Shown here one piece after another: positions 7,930-16,675 of a stretch of 59,921 nt of DNA (its first letter is position 1; each line of letters opens with the position of its first letter). The position numbers and the translations under genes are program-made. The stretch comes from JBEHWX01 sp048498995 (GTDB lineage Bacteria; Bacteroidota; Ignavibacteria; OLB7): contig JBEHWX010000027.1 in NCBI GenBank assembly GCA_048498995.1, positions 1 to 59,921 on the forward strand. The letters are read 5' to 3'. The notes beneath the pieces are model-generated. The model saw only the letters and a program-made list of their open reading frames with translations. It made no database searches and was not told where the DNA came from.

Positions 7930-9201
7930 ATGTCCGAATCGCGCGGAAGGATCTTCGCCTGGACCCTGTTCGATTTCGCGAACACCGGATTCCACGTGGT
8001 GATCATCACCCTCGTTTTTCCGATCTACTTCAAGAACGTCATCGCCGGGGGGAACGAGGCGGCGTGGGGACGGCTGATCTCGGCCTCGATGCTGGCCACG
8101 GCCATCCTCGGACCGCTCCTCGGCTCGGTGGCCGACGCGACCGGACGGAAGAAGTATTTCCTCGGCCTGTTCACCGCCGCGTGCGTGGCGGCCACGGCGT
8201 CCCTCTGGTTCACCGGAGCGGGGACGCTGGCGCTGGCCTCGTGCCTGCTGCTGGTGGCCAACATCGGCTTCGAGGGGGGAACGGTCTTCTACGACGCGTT
8301 CCTCCCGGAGATCACCACGAAGGAGCGCTTCGCGAAGGTCTCCGGCTACGGCTTCGCGATGGGATATCTCGGATCGTTCGTGATCCTGCTGATCATCCTT
8401 CCGCTGGTGAGCGCCTCCCCGGTTCCGGAGGCCAACACGAAGGCCACGTTCCTGATCGCCGCCGGCTACTTCGCCCTCTTCTCCCTGCCGATGATGATCT
8501 TCGTGAAGGAGCGGCGCGAGCCGGGAGCCACGCGCGCCCCCCTGACCGGCCAGACGGTGGTGGCCGGCTACCGACGGCTGCGCGAAACGCTCACCCACCT
8601 CCGCCGCTACGACGCGATCCGGAAGTTCCTCCTGGCGTTCTTCATCTACAACGACAGCATCCTCACGGTGATCCTCTTCGCCGGGATCTTCGCCGACAAG
8701 ACGCTCGGGCTGGCGACGAAGGATCTGATCCTCTTCTTCATGATCGTGCAGGGCTCGGCGCTCCTCGGCTCGCTCGGCTTCGGCGCCATCACCAACCGGC
8801 TCGGCGCCCGTCAGGTGATCATCATCACCCTGATGATCTGGATCGGGATCGTGGTGGCCGCCTACTTCATCACGACGCGGGACGCGTTCTTCATCCTCGG
8901 CGCGGTGGCCGGCATCGCGCTCGGCTCCTCGCAGTCGACCAGCCGCGCGATGATGGCGCTGCTGACGCCGTTCGAGAAGCGGACGGAGTTCTTCGGGTTC
9001 TACGACGGGTTCTTCGGCAAGGCCTCCGCGGTGGTCGGGCCGCTCGTCTTCGGCGAGGTCTCCCGCGCCCTCGGACAGCGCCCGGCGATGCTCGTGATCG
9101 GCGCGATCTTCGTGGTCGGCATCGCCCTGGTGTTCCGCGTGCCGGATGCCCGCGCCGAGCTGGAGCCGGTGGCCCCGGAAGCGCTGCCGGCCGAGGGATG
9201 A
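7930..9201 (+). CDS. Major facilitator transporter, Atg22/UMF1-like family
   Basis: The 423-residue protein has about 12 hydrophobic helices. The signatures FDFANTGFHV at the start, GPLLGSVADATGRKK after the second helix and YDAFLPEI are typical of the Atg22/UMF1 branch of the MFS. Members export amino acids or have unknown substrates, so the substrate here cannot be named. No Shine-Dalgarno sequence precedes the ATG. Instead a TTCnnnn heptad repeat ends three bases before it, which is unusual and may mean a leaderless or atypical start. Confidence 0.82.
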   Translation: MSESRGRIFAWTLFDFANTGFHVVIITLVFPIYFKNVIAGGNEAAWGRLISASMLATAILGPLLGSVADATGRKKYFLGLFTAACVAATASLWFTGAGTLALASCLLLVANIGFEGGTVFYDAFLPEITTKERFAKVSGYGFAMGYLGSFVILLIILPLVSASPVPEANTKATFLIAAGYFALFSLPMMIFVKERREPGATRAPLTGQTVVAGYRRLRETLTHLRRYDAIRKFLLAFFIYNDSILTVILFAGIFADKTLGLATKDLILFFMIVQGSALLGSLGFGAITNRLGARQVIIITLMIWIGIVVAAYFITTRDAFFILGAVAGIALGSSQSTSRAMMALLTPFEKRTEFFGFYDGFFGKASAVVGPLVFGEVSRALGQRPAMLVIGAIFVVGIALVFRVPDARAELEPVAPEALPAEG

Positions 9202-9297
9202 TCTCCCCCGGCCGGCCATGATGTCGGTCAGTTCGTGGTCGCGCCCGATCCGGCCTCGGCCGGTCCGGATCATCGGATCCGAATCATCGGATCCGGA

Positions 9298-10278
9298 TCA
9301 GCCGACCCGATAGCGCTCGGCGATCCCCGCCAGGAAGCGCATCGCCGCGTGCGCCGCGAGCTTCGCCGTCCGGCTGTCGGTATCGAAGCTCGGGTTGACC
9401 TCCACGATATCCAGCGCGACCGTGTAGGGACGGCGGCCGAGGGAGCGGGCGGCCGCCAGCAGCTCCGCGGCGGTAAGCCCGTCCGGCATCGTGGCCGAGA
9501 CCCCGGGGGCGTCGGCCGAGCGGACGCCGTCGATATCGAGCGTGGCGTAGACCTTCTCGGAGCTCGGCGTGGCGTTCAGGTAGCCGGTGGCCAGCAGCTC
9601 GCCGAAGCCGCCGGAGCGGATCTCGTCGAGCGTGATGATCTGGCTCCCCCGGCCGATCAGCCAGCGGACATGCTCGGCGGCATTGACGAAGCTCTGGATG
9701 CCGAACTCCACGAAGTATTCCGGGAGCACCAGCCCCTCCTCGATCAACATCCGGAAGGAGGTGCCGGAGTTCCTGAGAGGATTCGGCGGACGGACGTCCA
9801 GGTGCGCGTCCAGGTTCATCATGCCGAGCGGACCATGGCAGGCGGCCACGCCGGCGGCGGCGGCATAGGTGGTATCGTGCCCCCCGCCGAGCACCAGCGG
9901 AACCAGCCCGAGCGAGCAGACCTCGCGCACCACGGCGGTGACCCGCTCGTGGATATCCTCCAGCTCACCATCGGTACGCACGTTCCCCATGTCGAAGAGG
10001 AACCCGGCCGGCAGATCCTGGCCGGTCTCGATATCGTACGGCGTGAGCCGGTAGAGCATTTCGCGGATGGCGTCGGGAGCGGCCGCGGCGCCGGGGCGCC
10101 CGCCGTTGCGACGCACGCCGATATCCTGCGGCACGCCGATGAGCGCCACGCGGGCCTGGCCGGGAAAGGAGGCCGGATCGCGCTCCACCAGCTCCCCCAT
10201 GCGGGGATCCGACGCGTCGTTGCGCGTGAAGAAGAGGGAGCCGTCCGGCGGCGTGAGATGGTTCTTGAAGGGATTCAT
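9298..10278 (-). CDS. Ureohydrolase, formimidoylglutamase (HutG)-like
   Basis: The 326-residue protein is an arginase/agmatinase-superfamily enzyme. The manganese motifs are GGGHD, NLDAHLDVR and TLDIDGVRSADAPGVSA. The fit is best to the formimidoylglutamase branch, which splits formiminoglutamate to glutamate and formamide in histidine breakdown. Other Hut genes are not in the window, so the substrate is a guess. The gene starts 11 bp after the upstream beta-barrel gene, suggesting one transcript. Confidence 0.75.
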   Translation of the reverse strand: MNPFKNHLTPPDGSLFFTRNDASDPRMGELVERDPASFPGQARVALIGVPQDIGVRRNGGRPGAAAAPDAIREMLYRLTPYDIETGQDLPAGFLFDMGNVRTDGELEDIHERVTAVVREVCSLGLVPLVLGGGHDTTYAAAAGVAACHGPLGMMNLDAHLDVRPPNPLRNSGTSFRMLIEEGLVLPEYFVEFGIQSFVNAAEHVRWLIGRGSQIITLDEIRSGGFGELLATGYLNATPSSEKVYATLDIDGVRSADAPGVSATMPDGLTAAELLAAARSLGRRPYTVALDIVEVNPSFDTDSRTAKLAAHAAMRFLAGIAERYRVG

Positions 10279-10289
10279 GCGTTGCTCGG

Positions 10290-11216
10290 TCAGAATCGAT
10301 AACTGAAGCTGGTCACCGGAAAGATCGCCGGGGCGGTGAAGATCGCCACGCCGAAGTCGGCCGACAAGGTTTCGTTGGTCACGCGGACGCCGAGCATCGA
10401 GGCGGTGTTCTGCGGCCGGGTGATGTCGTTGTTCCAGATCTCGCCGATCCACCGGATGTCGTCTCGGCCGAAGGCCGGCCCGTCGAAGCCGAAGGCGGCC
10501 CCGAGCGACGCGCCGTAGAAGAGGGTGAATCGGGTGGTATCCCCGCCGAACGGCGCAACGGAGATCGGCGCCACGTCGGTGCCGGTGACCCGGTAGAGGA
10601 GCATCGCCGAGTAGCGGGCGTTGCCGAGGGGGAAGGTGCCGACGGCGTAGACATGCGAATAGGGATAGGCGGAGGTGAACCACGTGTAGGTGGCCCCGAG
10701 CGCCAGCTCCATGTCGCGATCCCGCTGGATGGTGAACTTGGCGCCGACGTGGTACATCTGCGATTTCAGCGGCAGCCCCGGCACCAGGGTGATGCCGGCG
10801 GTGATCGTGGCGCCGTAGCCGAGGCCGAACCCGCCGTAGAGAAAGCCGAGCTCGTAGTTGCTCAGAAATCCTCCCGGCCCGTTCGGCGAGGCGGTCGGCA
10901 TCAGGAAGTGCTGCGGACGTCGGGTGTAGGGCCCCTCCCGGGCCACGAAGCTGCTGATCTGGCTCTTCGGTATCGTCACCCTCCCGAACTCGGTCTGCAC
11001 GATCATCGTCGAGTCGGTGTAGCCGATGAGATTGCCGCGAAACGAGTCCCCGTTCTTCATCAGCACCATGTACTGCAGCGTGTCGGCGCTCCGGAGCGTG
11101 TCCGAGGCAGGGGCCGACGTCTGCGCCCCGGCCGCGAGGGGGCCCAGGAGCAGCGCCAACAGAACCGGGAGAAGTGCTCGACGAACAGAGTGGGGGATTG
11201 ATTCGAATTGTTGCAT
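10290..11216 (-). CDS. Exported outer-membrane beta-barrel protein of unknown role
   Basis: The 308-residue protein has a clear signal peptide (hydrophobic LLPVLLALLLGPLAAGAQ). A short domain YMVLMKNGDSFRGNLIGY...VTIPKSQISSF follows, a pattern often seen in exported Bacteroidota proteins. The remainder alternates polar and aromatic residues like beta strands and ends in a final Phe (SFSYRF), as outer-membrane barrels do. I do not recognise the family. It is divergent from tRNA-Leu and likely cotranscribed with the ureohydrolase gene. Confidence 0.65.
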   Translation of the reverse strand: MQQFESIPHSVRRALLPVLLALLLGPLAAGAQTSAPASDTLRSADTLQYMVLMKNGDSFRGNLIGYTDSTMIVQTEFGRVTIPKSQISSFVAREGPYTRRPQHFLMPTASPNGPGGFLSNYELGFLYGGFGLGYGATITAGITLVPGLPLKSQMYHVGAKFTIQRDRDMELALGATYTWFTSAYPYSHVYAVGTFPLGNARYSAMLLYRVTGTDVAPISVAPFGGDTTRFTLFYGASLGAAFGFDGPAFGRDDIRWIGEIWNNDITRPQNTASMLGVRVTNETLSADFGVAIFTAPAIFPVTSFSYRF

Positions 11217-11224
11217 ACGGATAG

Positions 11225-11256
11225 TTGCGCACCCTCCCTCTTCAGCCCTATATTTG
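11225..11256 (+). promoter_or_regulatory. Bacteroidota-type promoter of tRNA-Leu
   Basis: TTG at 11225-11227, a 21-bp spacer and TATATTTG at 11249-11256 match the Bacteroidota consensus TTTG / TAnnTTTG. The box sits 16 bp before the tRNA. Confidence 0.7.
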
Positions 11257-11272
11257 CCATCCTTGATTCAGC

Positions 11273-11356
11273 GCCCAGATGGCGGAATTGGCAGACGCGC
11301 TATATTCAGGGTGTAGTGTCCTTATGGACGTGCAGGTTCGACTCCTGTTCTGGGCA
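11273..11356 (+). tRNA. tRNA-Leu (anticodon CAG)
   Basis: The 84-nt class II tRNA has acceptor arms GCCCAGA and TCTGGGC and a long variable arm (TGTCCTTATGGACG). The T arm contains GGTTCGACTCC, and the anticodon loop TTCAGGG gives CAG, which reads CUG. The CCA end does not appear to be encoded. A terminator follows immediately. Confidence 0.93.
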
Positions 11357-11366
11357 CCCACAAGAT

Positions 11367-11396
11367 AAAACGGCGAAGGTTCCCTTCGCCGTTTTT
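11367..11396 (+). terminator. Intrinsic terminator after tRNA-Leu
   Basis: ACGGCGAAGG and CCTTCGCCGT pair over 10 bp with a 3-base loop and are followed by a T run. Confidence 0.9.
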
Positions 11397-11578
11397 CGTT
11401 TCCGGACCGGGAATTCGGGTCGCCATCCTCCCCTCTCACCCTCCCTGGCTTCCCCTCGCTCACGGGCCGGATCGGCCGCCCCCTCCTCCCGGATGCGCCG
11501 CGCGAACGCTAACGGCCCCGGCTCCACGTCATTACCGGAACACGCCGGCCGGCGCGCGCCCGGGGCGTCCCCCCGATG

Positions 11579-11586
11579 TATTTTTG
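11579..11586 (+). promoter_or_regulatory. TATTTTTG box before rlmN
   Basis: TATTTTTG matches TAnnTTTG and lies 11 bp before the ATG, so the 5' leader would be only a few bases. No clear -33 element is visible. Confidence 0.5.
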
Positions 11587-11597
11587 TCCGACACGAG

Positions 11598-12734
11598 ATG
11601 ACTCCCAACACGACCATACCGCTCCCGATCGCCGAGAAGAGCGCGGGAAAGCGCCCGCTCCTCGGACTGAAGGCCGCGGAGCTGGAGGAGCTGGTGACCT
11701 CGCTCGGCGAGCCCGGCTACCGCGCGCGCCAGCTCTACGGCTGGCTCTATGCCCGGCGGGCCGCGGCGTTCGAGGAGATGACTTCCTTCAGCAAATCCTT
11801 CCGCGAGCGGCTGGATCAGGTCGGCGAGCTTCGAACCCTCGAACGGCTCGACGTGCAGCGGAGCGCCGACGGCACCCTGAAGTTCCTCTTCCGCACCCGC
11901 GAGGGATACAACATCGAGTCGGTGCTGATTCCGAGCGAGGCGCGCGACGATCAGGACGAGCCGAAGCGCCGCACCCTCTGCCTCTCCACCCAGGTCGGCT
12001 GCCCGCTCGACTGCAAGTTCTGCGCGACCGCGTCGATGCGGCTGAAGCGGAACCTGACCGCCGGGGAGATCCTGGAGCAGTTCCTGCAGGTGGAGGCCCA
12101 TGCCGGACAGAAGATCACCAACATCGTCTTCATGGGGATGGGGGAGCCGATGCTGAACTTCGACAACGTGTTCGGCGCCATCGCCATCCTCACCGACCCG
12201 GCCAACGAGCTCGTCTCGGCGCAGCACATCACCGTCTCCACCTCCGGGCTCCCGGAGGGGATCAGGAAGATGGCCGACAATGGCGAGCGGGTGAAGCTGG
12301 CGCTCTCGCTCCACGCGCTGACCAACAAGCTTCGGAGCGAGCTGATGCCGATCAACCGCCGCTTCGACATCTCGCAGGTGATGGACGCGGTGGAGTACTA
12401 TTACCGGAAAACCCGCCGGCCGGTGACCTACGAATACATCCTCTTCGACGGGATCAACGACACCGATGAGGACGTGCGGCGCCTGGCGCGGATCGCGCGA
12501 CGCGTGCCGAGCAAGGTGAACGTGATCCCGTTCCACGACATCGAGTTCACCAACCCGACCGGCATCTCGGCGCGGCTGAAGCCGACCACCCGGGAGAAGT
12601 TCGACGAGTTCATCGGCAAGCTCCGCGACGCCGGCGTTACCGTGATGGTCCGCTCGAGCTCCGGCGAGGATATCGACGCCGCCTGCGGCCAGCTCGCGAT
12701 CAAGCACGGCGCCACCGGCCTGAGCATGGCCTGA
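11598..12734 (+). CDS. rlmN: Dual-specificity 23S rRNA / tRNA adenine-C2 methyltransferase
   Basis: The 378-residue radical-SAM enzyme methylates A2503 of 23S rRNA and A37 of some tRNAs. The cluster motif is C135-x3-C139-x2-C142 (CPLDCKFC), followed by FMGMGEPMLN and TVSTSGLPEGI. The C-terminal methyl-carrier cysteine is C363 in GEDIDAACGQL. The ATG at 11598 is chosen over longer in-frame upstream options because those would run through the tRNA and its terminator. A 20-bp terminator follows the gene. Confidence 0.96.
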   Translation: MTPNTTIPLPIAEKSAGKRPLLGLKAAELEELVTSLGEPGYRARQLYGWLYARRAAAFEEMTSFSKSFRERLDQVGELRTLERLDVQRSADGTLKFLFRTREGYNIESVLIPSEARDDQDEPKRRTLCLSTQVGCPLDCKFCATASMRLKRNLTAGEILEQFLQVEAHAGQKITNIVFMGMGEPMLNFDNVFGAIAILTDPANELVSAQHITVSTSGLPEGIRKMADNGERVKLALSLHALTNKLRSELMPINRRFDISQVMDAVEYYYRKTRRPVTYEYILFDGINDTDEDVRRLARIARRVPSKVNVIPFHDIEFTNPTGISARLKPTTREKFDEFIGKLRDAGVTVMVRSSSGEDIDAACGQLAIKHGATGLSMA

Positions 12735-12829
12735 CGCCGACGGCGCGCCGGTATGGACGTCGCCGGCGACATGACGTGATTGGAAGATTCCCGCGCCGTC
12801 GATTCCTCTGGTGATCAGGCGGTGAGAAG

Positions 12830-12873
12830 AACGAGAAAGGGAGGAGATGCGATCATCTCCTCCCTTTCTCGTT
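12830..12873. terminator. Two-way terminator between rlmN and dapF
   Basis: A perfect 20-bp stem (12830-12849 with 12854-12873) closes a 4-base loop CGAT between convergent genes. Confidence 0.92.
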
Positions 12874-12897
12874 TCGGACTGCTCCGAGGACCGGCGC

Positions 12898-13776
12898 TCA
12901 CGCGGAGGCGGCCGGCTCCTTCAGCAGCTCGTCGGTCTCGAAGGTGCCGCGCGCGGTCGGCTCGGCATCCCCCTCCAGGGTCACGTCGCGCGCCGTGTCG
13001 CCGTCGACGCGGAAGTCGACGCGGAGGATGCCTCCGCTGGCCACGGCCACATCCACCGGCGGCCTCACCCCCCGCTCCATGGCGGCGATGATCGCCGAGG
13101 AGACGGCTCCGGTGCCGCAGGCCCCGGTCTCCGCCTCGACCCCGCGCTCGAAGGTTCGCAGCCGGATGCCGAGGTCGTCGGGGAGAACTTCGACGAAATT
13201 GGCATTGGCCCCTTCGGGCGCGAAGGCCGGATGGCGGCGGAGCGACGAGCCCCAGTCATCGATCGGGATCTCGTCGAGCGAGGCGAACGGGCGGCCGTCG
13301 ATCTCGTCGACGAAGACCACCGCGTGGGGCGTGCCGACGTCGCCGAAATGGGAGCGGCCACGCCCTCCCTGAAGATCGATCTCCAGCCCGCGACGGAAGC
13401 CGCGCGGATCGGGGAAGTGGAGCTTCACCCCGCGATCGGTCAGCTCGGCGCGATAGGCTGCGCCGGCGTTCGTGAAGGCGATCCGGGAGGGATCGCTCAC
13501 ATAGCCGGTATCGGCGGCGAAGCGGACGGCGCAGCGGCCGCCGTTGCCGCACATCATCCCGGAGGAGCCGTCGCGGTTGAAGTAGAGCATCTCGAAATCT
13601 CCCCCGCTCCAGGGAGCCACGGCGATGAAGCCGTCGGTGCCGCCGCGCTCCAGCCGGTCGGAGCAGGCCGCGCGCGCCAGCGCCACCAGATCGATCCCGT
13701 CCGGAAGCTCTCTTGCGTCGACGACGATGAACGTATTTCCTGCCCCCGACATCCTGGTATACTTCACGAGTGCCAT
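12898..13776 (-). CDS. dapF: Diaminopimelate epimerase
   Basis: The 292-residue enzyme turns L,L-DAP into meso-DAP for lysine and peptidoglycan. Both active-site cysteines are present: C76 in MMCGNGGRC and C220 in TGACGTGA. The N-terminal family pattern reads MSGAGNTF, with Thr where most homologues have Asp (GND). The start at 13776 places MALVKY directly before this motif. It is divergent from the TonB-C gene, separated by a 13-bp tandem repeat. Confidence 0.93.
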   Translation of the reverse strand: MALVKYTRMSGAGNTFIVVDARELPDGIDLVALARAACSDRLERGGTDGFIAVAPWSGGDFEMLYFNRDGSSGMMCGNGGRCAVRFAADTGYVSDPSRIAFTNAGAAYRAELTDRGVKLHFPDPRGFRRGLEIDLQGGRGRSHFGDVGTPHAVVFVDEIDGRPFASLDEIPIDDWGSSLRRHPAFAPEGANANFVEVLPDDLGIRLRTFERGVEAETGACGTGAVSSAIIAAMERGVRPPVDVAVASGGILRVDFRVDGDTARDVTLEGDAEPTARGTFETDELLKEPAASA

Positions 13777-13814
13777 GTCCGCAAGATAACGCCCCTCCGG
13801 GCGATCTCGTTCCC

Positions 13815-13866
13815 GCGTGGACGCATTGCGTGGACGCATTGCGTGGACGCATTGCGTGGACGCATT
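13815..13866. repeat. 13-bp tandem repeat, four exact copies
   Basis: GCGTGGACGCATT is repeated without change at 13815, 13828, 13841 and 13854, in the divergent gap between dapF and the TonB-C gene. Confidence 0.92.
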
Positions 13867-13918
13867 CGGCCGCCGGCCCGGCGCGCTTCGCGCCGATCGG
13901 CCGGCGAAGCGCGATGGG

Positions 13919-13951
13919 TTGGAGGATTGGATGTCACCGTGTGTATCTTTG
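13919..13951 (+). promoter_or_regulatory. Bacteroidota-type promoter before the TonB-C gene
   Basis: TTG at 13919-13921, a 22-bp gap and TATCTTTG at 13944-13951 fit TTTG / TAnnTTTG. The start codon is about 60 bp further on. Confidence 0.5.
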
Positions 13952-14013
13952 CCCCCCGCCCCGGCGGGAAGCTTGCATGCCTATGTTCCGATCCAGTCTG
14001 CCGATGCCCCGCT

Positions 14014-14802
14014 ATGCGTATCTCCGCGACACCCCGTCCGCTGTTCCTTTGCCTGTTCGGCATTCTCGCCGCCGTCCTGCGCCTTCACGCTCAGACGCTC
14101 CCGACCGCTTCCGATGAGGACGCCAACGATCTGCTGGTGGACGCCACGTACGTCCCCTGCGGGGACTCGACCGAATCGATCTTCATCTTCCGCGACGGGC
14201 GCGCCATCTACGCGCGCGGCGAGCAGGGAGCGGCCTTCACCGTCCCGGCCCTGACCCTGAGCGATCTGCAGAAGGCGGTGGCCGAATCGAAATCGACCGT
14301 GGACACGCGGGGGCTCGACAGCTGTACCACGGTGGGCGCCATCCTGGCCGGACCGCGATTCCTCCTGATCAACAGCGTGCAGCCGACGCCGGAGACGCGC
14401 GACATGCAGATCCGCCTGGAGCGTATCAGAAAGCTCGGGCGCAAGAGGCTGGACGACGCGATCGACCGGCTTTCGCAGAAGCTGGAGGAGGAAGCCGACA
14501 CCACGATCGAGGTGGAGCCGTCGATCTCCCGCCAGGAGCTGGAGCGGCGGATGCGCCACTCGCCGATCGCGCAGGAATGGCGCTGCCGCGGCACCGTGAT
14601 TGTCTCGGCGATGATCGGCAAGAAGGGGGAAGTGCGCCGCGCGTTCGTCCGCGAGGCGCGCGTGAAGGGGAAGTGCTCCTCCCTGCTGACGATGACCGCG
14701 CTGCGGGCGGTGCTCCTCTCCACGTTCAAGCCGGCGCTCAAGCGCAACGGCAAGCCGGCCACCTCCTGGATTCAGGTGGAGGTGCCGTTCAAGAGGATGT
14801 GA
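14014..14802 (+). CDS. Exported protein with TonB C-terminal-like domain
   Basis: The 262-residue protein starts with a signal peptide (LFLCLFGILAAVLRLHAQ). A middle part of unknown type and a charged helix (about 130-170) follow. The last 75 residues (GTVIVSAMIGKKGEVRRAF ... FKPALKRNGKPATSWIQV) match the TonB C-terminal fold. The domain is missing the usual N-terminal membrane anchor of TonB, so this looks like a periplasmic or surface TonB-C protein rather than the energy transducer itself. The role is unknown. purK starts 24 bp downstream. Confidence 0.68.
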   Translation: MRISATPRPLFLCLFGILAAVLRLHAQTLPTASDEDANDLLVDATYVPCGDSTESIFIFRDGRAIYARGEQGAAFTVPALTLSDLQKAVAESKSTVDTRGLDSCTTVGAILAGPRFLLINSVQPTPETRDMQIRLERIRKLGRKRLDDAIDRLSQKLEEEADTTIEVEPSISRQELERRMRHSPIAQEWRCRGTVIVSAMIGKKGEVRRAFVREARVKGKCSSLLTMTALRAVLLSTFKPALKRNGKPATSWIQVEVPFKRM

Positions 14803-14814
14803 GTCGAGACGTTG

Positions 14815-14822
14815 TATTTTTG
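14815..14822 (+). promoter_or_regulatory. TATTTTTG box directly before purK
   Basis: TATTTTTG matches TAnnTTTG and ends only four bases before the purK ATG (14827). Transcription would therefore start at or next to the start codon, giving a leaderless mRNA. Confidence 0.5.
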
Positions 14823-14826
14823 TCGG

Positions 14827-15978
14827 ATGATCAACGCACCCACTCTCGGTATCCTCGGTGGCGGGCAGCTGGCCCGCATGACCGCCTACGCGGCCTTCCG
14901 CCTCGGCCTCCGCGTCCACGTGATGGAGAAATTCCCCGACTCCCCCGCCGGGCAGATCGCCCACAAGGAGGTGGTGGGCGATCCATCGGATCACGATCTA
15001 CTCCTGGCCTTCGCCGCCGAGTGCGACGTGGTGACCCTCGAGAGCGAGTTCGTCAACGAGGCGCACCTGACCGTGCTCGAGACCAACGGCCATCGCCTCT
15101 ATCCGGCCGCCCGCTCGGTCGGTCGGATCCAGGACAAGCTCCTGCAGAAGCGGACGCTCGAGGCCGCCGGCATCCCGGTGGCGCCGTTCCGCGGCGTCTC
15201 CTCCGTCGATGAGGCGCGCGACTTCGGCCGGGAGCATGGCTACCCCTTCCTGCTGAAGGGGCGCCGCGACAGCTACGACGGCTACGGCAACGTCACCATC
15301 GACTCCGAGGAGGAGGTGACCGCCGGCTGGGGACGGCTCACCGCCAAGGACGCCGGACGCGAGCTCTACTGCGAGGCGTTCGTCCCGTTCGTCAAGGAGC
15401 TGGCGCTGATGGTGACCCGGAGCGACAACGGCGAGATGATCCTCTACCCGGTGGTCGAGACGGTGCAGGAGAACCACATCTGCCATCTGGTGACCGCGCC
15501 GGCGCTGATCGAGGAGTCCTCGCGCGTGGCCGCCGAGCGGATCGGCCGGGCCGCGGTGGAGGCGATCGACGGCATCGGCATCTTCGGCGTCGAGCTGTTC
15601 ATGACCGGCGACGGCGCGATCCTTCTGAACGAGATGGCCCCCCGCCCCCACAACAGCGGACACTACACGATCGAGGGGTGCATCACCTCCCAGTTCGAGA
15701 ACCACGTGCGCGCGGTGATGGGCTGGCCGCTCGGCGCCGCCGATCTGCGCGCCCCCGGCGTGGCCATGGCCAACATCCTCGGACGCCGCTCGAGCGGCGG
15801 CGAGGTGGCCAACTACCACACGGTGCTCCGCGAGCCGACCGCGCACCTGCACATCTACGGCAAGGCGGAATCCCGTCCGGGACGGAAGATGGGGCACGTG
15901 ACGGCGCTGGCCGACAGCGTGGAGGAGGCCGCGCGGATAGCGCAGGATGTGGAGCGGAGCGTCAACTTCGGCCGCTGA
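14827..15978 (+). CDS. purK: N5-carboxyaminoimidazole ribonucleotide synthase
   Basis: The 383-residue ATP-grasp enzyme makes N5-CAIR from AIR, ATP and bicarbonate in purine synthesis. It begins with the family signature GILGGGQLARM. It then shows LLKGRRDSYDGYGN, FGVELFMTGDG and the ATP-grasp catalytic strand LLNEMAPRPHNSGHYTIE. There is no Shine-Dalgarno sequence and a promoter-like box abuts the start. PurE is not in the window. Confidence 0.95.
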   Translation: MINAPTLGILGGGQLARMTAYAAFRLGLRVHVMEKFPDSPAGQIAHKEVVGDPSDHDLLLAFAAECDVVTLESEFVNEAHLTVLETNGHRLYPAARSVGRIQDKLLQKRTLEAAGIPVAPFRGVSSVDEARDFGREHGYPFLLKGRRDSYDGYGNVTIDSEEEVTAGWGRLTAKDAGRELYCEAFVPFVKELALMVTRSDNGEMILYPVVETVQENHICHLVTAPALIEESSRVAAERIGRAAVEAIDGIGIFGVELFMTGDGAILLNEMAPRPHNSGHYTIEGCITSQFENHVRAVMGWPLGAADLRAPGVAMANILGRRSSGGEVANYHTVLREPTAHLHIYGKAESRPGRKMGHVTALADSVEEAARIAQDVERSVNFGR

Positions 15979-16675
15979 GCGCATGCCGGTAACCGGCTCC
16001 GGAAGCCGATCCGGAAGGCCGGGCGCATGTAACAAGTTTTCTCCGCGCGGGAATCCCTCCAACAGAACATCGGCTTCGTCCGTCCTACAAGAGGTGAACG
16101 GATGCCTAGATGTCGATCCCCCGTTTCGAGGGCGGGTCGGCAGGATACCTCGATGAGAAGCGGCGCCGGGTCGGTCCAAGGATCGATCCGGCGCTCGCAT
16201 GTTCGCCCCCACCCTGTCTCTTCCCCAACCCTGCCCGCCGCGTCAAGAATCCGTCCAGTGATGGCGCTAGCTTCCCGGTGAGCCATGTCATCGGCCCTGG
16301 CGCGAGTCTCCCCGATCATCGCCGAGGATCGTCGCCTCCGGATCGGAGATCCTGCTCGGAGCACGTTCTCCGCTTCGATGAACAGGGGGCGATGGTGATG
16401 GCCTCCGCTCGCGCGGGACGGATGGCGGATCGCCGCGCGGACGACCTGAACGGAACACGCCGGACCGGTATCGGAACCCGGTCCGGCGTTGCCGTTCCTG
16501 CCTGAGCACATGTGTCTGTGAGCGGGGATGCGCTTGTCGCCACGCCATCGCCCACCCCGCGCACGCTGAAGACGTGCGCCTACCGACGCGCGGATGCCGA
16601 TGTGCACCTACCCACGTGCGCCTACCGACATGCGCCGGATGATGTGAGCCGATATGCTCCGTTCGGGTGCTTCGC
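15979..16675. other. 0.7-kb gene-free stretch between convergent purK and the metallopeptidase gene
   Basis: No credible gene. It holds a hairpin (16458-16488) and a 16-bp direct repeat ACGTGCGCCTACCGAC at 16572-16587 and 16614-16629. Confidence 0.55.
16458..16488. terminator. Hairpin terminator, likely of purK
   Basis: CGCCGGACCGG and CCGGTCCGGCG pair over 11 bp. A short T-poor tail follows, so it may work with Rho or in both directions. Confidence 0.5.

Noticed and set aside
15855..16607. Minus-strand gene overlapping the end of purK
   Set aside because: The frame is arginine-rich and low-complexity, crosses a terminator and has no domain.
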